Assembly: GCA_943325485.2 (NCBI GenBank)
Contig: CALPPP020000029.1
Location: forward strand, 1-10,059
DNA length: 10,059 bases
Direction: 5' to 3'
DNA from: Rickettsia typhi
GTDB lineage: Bacteria; Pseudomonadota; Gammaproteobacteria; Burkholderiales; Burkholderiaceae_C
Shown: positions 4,516 through 10,059 of the stretch, in pieces
Layout: the number at the start of each line of letters is the position of its first letter
Position numbering within the stretch: the first letter of the stretch is position 1
Notes under the pieces: model-generated
The model's database searches: none
What the model was told of the DNA's origin: nothing
Seen by the model: only the letters and a program-made list of their open reading frames with translations
Made by a program: the position numbers and the translations under genes

Positions 4516-6576
4516 ATGTATGCACTTTATGAAGAAAGCGGGAAATTTCACACGGGACGGGTATTGTCCGAGGCTGATGCGTCTGCACAACTTGAACTCG
4601 ACACGGGCAAACGCGTCAAGGTCAAATCTAACCAACTGCTGATGAAGTTTGACAAACCGCAGCCGACAGAATTCATGCTTGCCGGCAGAGCAGTCGCCTC
4701 CAGCATGGAAGTAGACATGGCCTGGGAGTTTGCGCCTGAAGAAGAATTTGGGTTTGCCGACTTGGCGCGTGACTATTTCTCTAAAGACGCCAGTCCTAGC
4801 GAGCAACTGGGCACGCTGTTTTGCCTGTTTGAGGCTCCGCACTATTTCCGAAGAGCCGGCAAAGGCCGCTTTCGCAAGGCCTCAGCCGACATCGTTCAAC
4901 AAGCCCTCATCGCTATCGAAAAGAAAAAGCAACTTCAACTGCAAATCGCAGATTGGGCTCAAGAACTCATGCATGGCCGCTGTCCTCCCCCAGTGCAGGC
5001 GCAACTGTTCAAGATTCTCTTCAAGCCTGATAAAAATGCCCCAGAGTACAAAGCCGTGGTGGAGGCTGCTAAACAAAGCCAAACCGCGCCTTTGGTGTTG
5101 CTGCAAAAAGCGGGGGCCATACGCTCAGCCTACGACTTTCACTGGCAGCGTTTTTTGTTTGAGCATTTCCCCAAAGGGACGGCCTTTCCTTCGCTTCAAG
5201 CGCCCGCCATCACAGCGGAACTTCCACTGGCCAATCTCAAGGCTTACTCCATTGATGACTCTCAAACCACCGAAATTGATGACGCTTTATCGGTTCAAGG
5301 TTTGGGCAGCGACTGCATCACTGTGGGCATCCATATTGCTGCACCGGCTTTGGCGCTCAAGCCTGGGGATGCCATAGATATGTGTGGCCGTGTCCGTTTA
5401 TCGACGGTGTACATGCCAGGCCACAAAATTACCATGCTGCCTGACAGTGTGGTGCAGGCCTACACTTTGCAAGAAGGACGTAACTGTCCAGCCTTGTCCT
5501 TGTATGTCAGCTTGGATGCACAAACCTTGTCTGTGCTCAATACCGAAACTCGCCTAGAGTTGGTTCCTATCCAAGCCAATATGCGACACGACCAACTCGA
5601 CACGTTGGTCACCGAAAGCTGGCTTTGCACGGAGACCGCCAATGTGCAAACCACAACCGCGGTTGCCATGCCCCATGCCGAATTGGCCTTCTTGTACCGT
5701 TTGGCAAAACATCTGAAGGCAGCGCGCGAAGTCATTCGTGGCAAACCAGAAACATTCAACCGCCCAGATTACAACTTTCGCTTGGCAGAGGTAACAGACA
5801 CTGGCCCGACTGGACATGAGACTGTACACATCAGTGTTCGCACACGCGGATCCCCGCTTGACCTCATCGTGGCCGAAGCCATGATTTTGGCCAACAGTAC
5901 ATGGGGCCAATGGCTGGCCAGTTTGGGCGTGCCAGCCATTTATCGCAGCCAAGCTTCATTGGCGCCTGGCATCAAAGTCCGAATGGGTACCAAGGCCTTA
6001 CCCCATGCGGGCATCGGTGTGCCTAGCTACGCATGGAGCACCTCGCCGCTACGCCGCTACACGGATCTGGTCAACCAATGGCAACTGATTGCCAGCGTGC
6101 GACATGGTGCAACCGCCGCACTGGCGGCCCCCTTCAAACCCAAGGATGCAGAACTGTTTGGCATCATCACCGCTTTTGAATCTGCCTACAGCGCCTACAA
6201 CAGCCACCAAGCCAGCATGGAGCGGTTTTGGACTTTGCAATATTTGCGCCAAAACGCGCTGAGTGAACTTGATGCGACCGTCATCAAATCTTTTCCCGGC
6301 GAACCTGCACTGGCCCGCGCAGACCATTTACCTTTGGTTTTTTCGGTCATGGGTTCGCCAGCGCTTGAAAGAGGCAGTCGGGTACGGGTTCGTCTTGGGG
6401 CTATGGATTTGATAGCCTTGGACATCCATGCTCAATTCATTGAGTCTTTGATGCAGACCCAAGAACTCACACCCACCGAAGAAGATGAAGAGATGGCTGC
6501 TGGCCCACTCGCCATTGCCGTTGACTTAAATGATGCAGATGAAACTCAAACTGCGCCTTCGGGTGCATCGGGTTAA
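4516..6576 (+). CDS. RNB-domain exoribonuclease (RNase II / RNase R family)
   Basis: A 686-residue protein of the RNase II superfamily, which degrades RNA processively 3' to 5'. Residues 1-45 form a small beta-rich domain (FHTGRVLSEADASAQLELD, GKRVKVK). Residues 75-225 are mostly helical and may include a winged helix. The RNB catalytic domain runs from about 230 to 580. The active-site stretch is YSIDDSQTTEIDDALSV: D247, D255 and D256 match three of the four E. coli RNase II metal-binding aspartates, while the fourth (D207) is E253. The basic motif TSPLRRYTDLVNQ (509-521) supplies the catalytic Arg. An acidic tail (655-675) ends the protein, and no clear S1 domain sequence is recognisable, so the symbols rnb and rnr are withheld. 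I prefer the ATG at 4516, preceded by GGAGAA and matching my memory of homologues that begin MYxLFEESGKF; in-frame ATGs at 4474 and 4498 are possible. Divergent to rodA and 20 bp before the TonB-like gene, it probably heads that operon. Confidence 0.9.
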   Translation: MYALYEESGKFHTGRVLSEADASAQLELDTGKRVKVKSNQLLMKFDKPQPTEFMLAGRAVASSMEVDMAWEFAPEEEFGFADLARDYFSKDASPSEQLGTLFCLFEAPHYFRRAGKGRFRKASADIVQQALIAIEKKKQLQLQIADWAQELMHGRCPPPVQAQLFKILFKPDKNAPEYKAVVEAAKQSQTAPLVLLQKAGAIRSAYDFHWQRFLFEHFPKGTAFPSLQAPAITAELPLANLKAYSIDDSQTTEIDDALSVQGLGSDCITVGIHIAAPALALKPGDAIDMCGRVRLSTVYMPGHKITMLPDSVVQAYTLQEGRNCPALSLYVSLDAQTLSVLNTETRLELVPIQANMRHDQLDTLVTESWLCTETANVQTTTAVAMPHAELAFLYRLAKHLKAAREVIRGKPETFNRPDYNFRLAEVTDTGPTGHETVHISVRTRGSPLDLIVAEAMILANSTWGQWLASLGVPAIYRSQASLAPGIKVRMGTKALPHAGIGVPSYAWSTSPLRRYTDLVNQWQLIASVRHGATAALAAPFKPKDAELFGIITAFESAYSAYNSHQASMERFWTLQYLRQNALSELDATVIKSFPGEPALARADHLPLVFSVMGSPALERGSRVRVRLGAMDLIALDIHAQFIESLMQTQELTPTEEDEEMAAGPLAIAVDLNDADETQTAPSGASG

Positions 6577-6596
6577 CCATTTTTTGAACGAAGCAG

Positions 6597-7448
6597 ATGC
6601 TTGTTGCCTTTTTCCATGCTGACAGACTTTTGCCCTTGGCCCTGGGCATTTCGCTGGCTGTTCATGCGGTTGTGCTCGCCGTCAGACTGAGCCCGCCTGA
6701 GGATATTGACCGTTTGGTGCGAGACCCTGGCTTAGAAGTGATTTTGGTCAATACCGAGTCGGATGAAAAAGCCCCAGCCAAGCCCAAGGCAATTGCTCAA
6801 ACCAATTTGGCCGGCGGTGGCGAAACCACGAATGACAGATCAACTTCACCATTGATCAATTCACCGACGACCCGCTCTGGTCAAGCTGACAACCAAGTTC
6901 AGCAAAAAATTGCTGAAAAGGAACGCGAACAAGCTGAATTGCTGACCCGCACCAAACAAACTTTAGCCAAACTCAATGCCTCGCACAACACCAACAAAGA
7001 TCCTGCGATTGAGCGGCAACGCCAGCAACTTATCAACTTGCTGGCTCAAATTGAAAAACGCATACAAGAAGAAAACGCACGGCCTCGCAAACGTTATGTC
7101 AGCCCCAGCACACAAGAGGCTTCTTTTGCTCGTTACTACGACTTGCTTAGGCGCAAAATCGAGGCAAAAGGAACCTTGGATTTCCCACAGTCACAAGGCC
7201 AAAAGCTTTATGGCTCGCTGATCATGGTCATCACGATTGACACGCGCGGCCAAGTCATCTCAGCGGATATTTCACAAGGCTCGGGCAACCCTTTGCTTGA
7301 CTTTCATGCCAAACAGATTGTGCGCAATGCTGGCCCCTATGGTGCCTTTAGCGACGCAATGCGGCGAGAAATGGACCAGCTCGCCTTGGTTACGCGCTTT
7401 AGTTTTGACCATAACAACACTTTACAAACCACTTTACAAGGCGAATGA
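6597..7448 (+). CDS. TonB-family energy transducer, non-canonical linker
   Basis: A 283-residue inner-membrane-anchored periplasmic protein. A single signal-anchor helix (about 11-31) carries S19-x3-H23, the SxxxH pattern that couples E. coli TonB to ExbB/ExbD. Next comes a short Lys/Pro/Ala segment (58-66). From about 100 to 162 there is a charged stretch (KIAEKEREQAELL, IERQRQQLINLLAQIEKRIQ) likely to form a coiled coil, in place of the long Pro-Glu/Pro-Lys spacer of classical TonB. The TonB C-terminal domain covers about 178-272 (ARYYDLLRRKIEAKGTLDFP, GSLIMVITIDTRGQVISADI, FHAKQIVRNAGPYGAF). TonB proteins transmit proton-motive energy to outer-membrane receptors or other envelope machines. 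No exbB, exbD or receptor gene is in the window, so the partner is unknown. The start ATG has only a weak GAACGAAG upstream. Its TGA overlaps the mtgA ATG (ATGA), indicating translational coupling. Whether it serves iron uptake or the envelope is open. Confidence 0.82.
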   Translation: MLVAFFHADRLLPLALGISLAVHAVVLAVRLSPPEDIDRLVRDPGLEVILVNTESDEKAPAKPKAIAQTNLAGGGETTNDRSTSPLINSPTTRSGQADNQVQQKIAEKEREQAELLTRTKQTLAKLNASHNTNKDPAIERQRQQLINLLAQIEKRIQEENARPRKRYVSPSTQEASFARYYDLLRRKIEAKGTLDFPQSQGQKLYGSLIMVITIDTRGQVISADISQGSGNPLLDFHAKQIVRNAGPYGAFSDAMRREMDQLALVTRFSFDHNNTLQTTLQGE

Positions 7449-8188
7449 CTTTGCCTTCGCATCGCCGCCATCCACTTTTACTTGCAGGTTTGCGATGGCT
7501 TGTCTTTTTCTTTTGGTGCGCTTTGGGTTTGCAGGTTTTTTTTGTCGCACGCATTGCGATGATGCGCTATGTGGACCCAGGCTCCACCGCTTTTCAAAGG
7601 TCTGAATTGGGTCGTATCAGTCTCAAGTACTCCGCTGTTCGTTGGTCACAGAAATGGGTGGAACGCCCGAAACTGCCAGTCCATATTCAGCGTGCCGTCA
7701 TTGCTTCTGAGGATGATATTTTTGCGTCACATACAGGTGTCCAGTGGGAGGCGCTTGAGCGTGCTTGGAGTAAAAATGCTCGGGCTGAGGCCAAAGCGCA
7801 AGCTAAAAATCAAACCCCTAAAGTGGTGGGTGGCTCCACCATCACACAGCAGTTAGCAAAAAACCTCTTTCTGAGTGGCGAGAGAACTTTCTTTCGCAAG
7901 GCCCAAGAATTGGTCTTGACGCTCGTCTTGGAGCAATGCTTAAGCAAGCAGCGCATCTTAGACATCTATCTCAACAGCGTCGAGTGGGGGGAAGGTATTT
8001 TTGGTATCGAAGCGGCGGCCCGACATTACTATGGCCGCTCTGTGGGTCAATTGAGTGCTGCAGAGGCAGCGCGGCTGGCAGTCATGTTGCCTCGCCCCAA
8101 ATACTATGAAAAATTTCCGCGTTCACCTTATTTGAATGACCGTGCCGCTACGATTTTGGCTCGAATGCCCCAGGTGGCATTGCCATGA
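7445..8188 (+). CDS. mtgA: MtgA, monofunctional peptidoglycan glycosyltransferase
   Basis: A 247-residue GT51 enzyme that polymerises lipid II into glycan strands on the periplasmic side of the inner membrane without transpeptidase activity. An N-terminal membrane anchor spans about 11-38 (rich in Leu, Phe and Val). The GT51 motifs appear in order: motif 1 [15 protein letters not shown], with the general-base Glu E89 followed by D90; motif 2 [15 protein letters not shown] (129-143); motif 3 [13 protein letters not shown] (151-163); motif 4 [20 protein letters not shown] (168-187) with the second Glu E180; then [11 protein letters not shown]. Before motif 2 there is a small Ala/Lys-rich insertion ([13 protein letters not shown]). 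No penicillin-binding domain follows, so it is not a class A PBP. The length fits the family. It overlaps both neighbours by 4 nt through ATGA, so it is probably translated from the same message as the TonB-like gene and ruvC. Confidence 0.96.
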   Translation: MTLPSHRRHPLLLAGLRWLVFFFWCALGLQVFFVARIAMMRYVDPGSTAFQRSELGRISLKYSAVRWSQKWVERPKLPVHIQRAVIASEDDIFASHTGVQWEALERAWSKNARAEAKAQAKNQTPKVVGGSTITQQLAKNLFLSGERTFFRKAQELVLTLVLEQCLSKQRILDIYLNSVEWGEGIFGIEAAARHYYGRSVGQLSAAEAARLAVMLPRPKYYEKFPRSPYLNDRAATILARMPQVALP

Positions 8189-8688
8189 CAGAGGTGGTTC
8201 GCATTTTGGGCATAGACCCGGGCTTGCAATGCGTCGGATTTGGCGTGATTGACAGCACAGGCTACCAATTGCACTATGTGGCCAGCGGCACCATCACCAC
8301 CACACATTTGCCGCGCGACGATTTACCTGCCCGCTTGAATGTGATTTTCAAAGGCATTGCGCAAGTGGTTGAGCGCTATGGTCCACAGGAAACAGCGGTT
8401 GAAATTGTGTTTGTCAATATGAATCCGCAAGCCAGCCTTTTACTCGGTCAGGCCAGAGGTGCTTGCTTAACCTCGTTGGTGCAACAAGATTTACCAGTTG
8501 CTGAGTACACCGCATTGCAAATGAAAAAAGCCATTGCTGGACATGGCAAAGCTGCCAAAGCGCAGGTGCAAGAGATGGTGAAGCGTTTGCTGAAGTTGCC
8601 GGCTTTACCAGGACCCGATGCAGCCGATGCTTTGGGCTTGGCGATCACGCATGCGCATGCGCGTCAAAGTGCAATCATCCGTAAATGA
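8185..8688 (+). CDS. ruvC: RuvC, Holliday junction resolvase
   Basis: A 167-residue RNase H-fold nuclease that cuts Holliday junctions symmetrically as a dimer, working with the RuvAB branch-migration motor in recombinational repair. The four acidic catalytic residues are all present: D11 (ILGIDPG), E73 (AVEIVF), and D145 and D148 (GPDAADALG). F76 matches E. coli Phe69, which stacks at the junction. GQARGA (88-93), [19 protein letters not shown] (107-125) and [13 protein letters not shown] (127-139) are family signatures. The length is close to E. coli RuvC (173), with a slightly shorter basic tail. The start ATG overlaps the mtgA stop (ATGA). It is the last gene of its operon and ends 10 bp from the stop of convergent lpxC. 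ruvA and ruvB, its usual neighbours, are not in the window. Confidence 0.97.
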   Translation: MTEVVRILGIDPGLQCVGFGVIDSTGYQLHYVASGTITTTHLPRDDLPARLNVIFKGIAQVVERYGPQETAVEIVFVNMNPQASLLLGQARGACLTSLVQQDLPVAEYTALQMKKAIAGHGKAAKAQVQEMVKRLLKLPALPGPDAADALGLAITHAHARQSAIIRK

Positions 8689-8698
8689 GGTACTGAAG

Positions 8699-9622
8699 CT
8701 ACCAAGCAGGCGCGAGTTGGGCAAGACCGCGTGGAGCACGCCGCTCGTCCTCGAAGCTGACGATTTCATAGGCTTGGGGTTGGCTGAGCAACTCGCGCAG
8801 CAAGCGGTTATTCATGGCGTGTCCTGAGCGAAACGCGCTGTAGGACGCCAGCAATGGACGTCCTAAGAGATACAAGTCACCCATAGCATCGAGTATTTTG
8901 TGTTTTACAAATTCATCGTCGTAGCGTAAGCCGTCGCTATTGAGCACTTTGTAATCATCCATGACGATGGCGTTGTCTAAACCACCGCCCAAAGCCAAGC
9001 CATTGGCTCGCATGTGCTCAATGTCTTTTGAAAAACCAAAAGTGCGAGCACGAGCAATGTCTTTGACGTAACTGCCGGTTTCCGTGTCAAATTCAACCCG
9101 TTGACCCGTGGCATCCACTGCTGGGTGTTGAAAGTCAATTTCAAAGCTGAGTTTGTAGCCGTGGTAGGGCGAGAGTTTGGCCCATTTACGATGCTCTGCC
9201 TCACCCTCCATGACCGATACTTCGCTGAGTACACGGATGAAGCGTTTGGGCGCGTCTTGCAACACAATGCCTGCACTTTGCAAAAGAAATACAAAAGAGG
9301 CAGACGAGCCATCGAGGATAGGTACTTCTTCCGCCGTGATATCCACATACAAGTTGTCGATACCAAGCCCCGAACACGCTGACATCAGATGCTCGACGGT
9401 CAGCACCTTCACACCTTGGGCAGAAATGGTGGAGGCCAAACGCGTGTCGGTCACAGCAGTCGCTGAGACCGGTATTTCGACCGGATGACTCAAATCGATG
9501 CGTCTGAAAACCACCCCTGTGTCGGGGGGAGCGGGGCGCAGACACAGTTCTACCCGTTGGCCACTGTGCAGGCCAACACCAACCGCGCGGGTAAGGGTTT
9601 GCAGAGTTCTTTGTTTAAGCAC
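8699..9622 (-). CDS. lpxC: LpxC, UDP-3-O-acyl-N-acetylglucosamine deacetylase
   Basis: A zinc-dependent cytoplasmic deacetylase and the first committed step of lipid A synthesis. Zinc ligands are H78 (LTVEHL), H241 and D245 ([13 protein letters not shown]); the general base is E77, and the second catalytic His is H268 in SGHAMNN. The N-terminal [21 protein letters not shown] and the RARTFGF and [13 protein letters not shown] segments are diagnostic. I place the start at the GTG at 9622-9620 (307 residues, E. coli 305). It begins the conserved LKQRTL segment, lies 10 bp after the ftsZ stop, and has a GAGG just upstream, although the spacing is only 1 nt. A longer in-frame reading from an ATG at 9760 would overlap ftsZ and adds 46 residues unlike LpxC. 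Linkage ftsZ-lpxC is the conserved end of the division/cell-wall cluster. The GTG start and crowded ribosome binding site suggest modest translation coupled to ftsZ. Confidence 0.96.
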   Translation of the reverse strand: MLKQRTLQTLTRAVGVGLHSGQRVELCLRPAPPDTGVVFRRIDLSHPVEIPVSATAVTDTRLASTISAQGVKVLTVEHLMSACSGLGIDNLYVDITAEEVPILDGSSASFVFLLQSAGIVLQDAPKRFIRVLSEVSVMEGEAEHRKWAKLSPYHGYKLSFEIDFQHPAVDATGQRVEFDTETGSYVKDIARARTFGFSKDIEHMRANGLALGGGLDNAIVMDDYKVLNSDGLRYDDEFVKHKILDAMGDLYLLGRPLLASYSAFRSGHAMNNRLLRELLSQPQAYEIVSFEDERRAPRGLAQLAPAW

Positions 9623-9632
9623 GCCTCGGATT

Positions 9633-10058
9633 TTAATCAGCTTGTTTGCGCAAGAATGCCGGAATTTCGTAGTTATCCATTCCACCTGAGGACATGGCAT
9701 CCACTTTGGCCGCAGCTTGTGTGCGGTCACGTGTTCGCCACACGCTGGGCACATTGACATTGCCGTAATCGGCCGATGTTATTGCGCTTGCAGTGTTGCC
9801 GGCCATTGGACTGTTCTCAGTCATGGTGCTGCTAGGCATGATGGCTTGTGGGGCATAGCCTACGTTGTCAGTGCCCGTGCGTTGTATGACAGTCAGGGGA
9901 GGTGCGATGCGTTTACCTGCATGTGCCAAACCTGTGGCCACCACTGTGACGCGGATTTGGTCACCCAGCGATTCGTCATAGGCTGTGCCGTAAATCACAT
10001 GGGCTTCAGATGACGCAAAGGCACGAATGGTGTTCATGGCTTCGCGAGACTCTGCCAA
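9633..10058 (-). CDS. ftsZ: FtsZ, tubulin-like cell division GTPase (3' part only)
   Basis: The C-terminal ~142 codons of FtsZ, the polymerising GTPase that forms the cytokinetic Z-ring at midcell. The window cuts off the GTP-binding N-terminal domain. What remains is the end of the globular C-terminal subdomain ([36 protein letters not shown]), a low-complexity linker of about 60 residues rich in Thr, Ser, Pro and Met, and the conserved terminal peptide [13 protein letters not shown], which binds membrane tethers such as FtsA and ZipA. The frame is open to the window edge, so the first visible Met is internal and not the start. lpxC follows after 10 bp on the same strand and is probably co-transcribed. 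Confidence 0.97.
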   Translation of the reverse strand: MAESREAMNTIRAFASSEAHVIYGTAYDESLGDQIRVTVVATGLAHAGKRIAPPLTVIQRTGTDNVGYAPQAIMPSSTMTENSPMAGNTASAITSADYGNVNVPSVWRTRDRTQAAAKVDAMSSGGMDNYEIPAFLRKQAD

Positions 10059-10059
10059 C

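Noticed and set aside
4730..5377. A 215-codon open frame overlapping the RNB nuclease gene in another frame.
   Set aside because: It is out of frame with a protein carrying intact RNB motifs, and its composition (Lys/Arg/Ser/Pro-rich) is that of an alternative-frame artefact.
8649..8660. A 12-bp perfect palindrome GCATGCGCATGC near the end of ruvC.
   Set aside because: It encodes the conserved His/Ala-rich C-terminal residues (THAHAR) and has no loop or repeat partner; it is probably codon-driven.
9623..9760. A 46-residue N-terminal extension of LpxC from an ATG at 9760.
   Set aside because: It lies inside the ftsZ coding sequence and its linker/C-terminal peptide; LpxC proteins begin at the LKQRTL segment, matching the GTG at 9622.

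Overview
The window looks like a chromosomal stretch from a betaproteobacterium of the order Burkholderiales. A Comamonadaceae member of moderate GC content (for example a Limnohabitans- or Rhodoferax-like organism) is my best guess. This rests on the gene set, on protein motifs, and on the neighbourhood RNB-nuclease / TonB-like / mtgA and ftsZ-lpxC. It is inference, not a database result. Almost every base is explained by housekeeping genes, most of them for the cell envelope. I see no insertion sequence, prophage, CRISPR array, tRNA or rRNA.

Layout, left to right: (1) the 3' end of mpl (+), a peptidoglycan-recycling ligase; (2) a 101-bp gap with two REP-like inverted repeats, one of which includes the mpl stop codon; (3) a minus-strand block rodA -> tldD -> aroG, read right to left; (4) a plus-strand block starting only 40 bp from rodA: an RNase II-type exoribonuclease, a TonB-like energy transducer, mtgA and ruvC, the last three joined by ATGA start/stop overlaps; (5) convergent to it on the minus strand, the end of the division/cell-wall cluster, ftsZ (3' part only) -> lpxC.

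The most interesting element lies in the 203 bp between tldD and aroG. On the minus strand there is an unannotated 22- to 24-codon ORF packed with Phe and Tyr codons. A perfect 9-bp GC-rich hairpin with a 9-T tract follows, and then aroG with a good ribosome binding site. An 8-nt copy of the terminator's 3' arm sits inside the leader ORF just after the Phe/Tyr codons and can pair with the terminator's 5' arm instead. This has the layout of a ribosome-mediated transcription attenuator. It would make the first enzyme of aromatic amino-acid synthesis respond to charged tRNA-Phe (and possibly tRNA-Tyr), in the manner of pheL-pheA of enteric bacteria but in front of a DAHP synthase.

Functionally, RodA, MtgA, Mpl and FtsZ act on peptidoglycan or its assembly machinery and LpxC commits carbon to lipid A. 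RuvC (Holliday junction resolution), TldD (peptide processing) and the RNB nuclease (RNA turnover) are separate housekeeping functions carried in the same transcription units.
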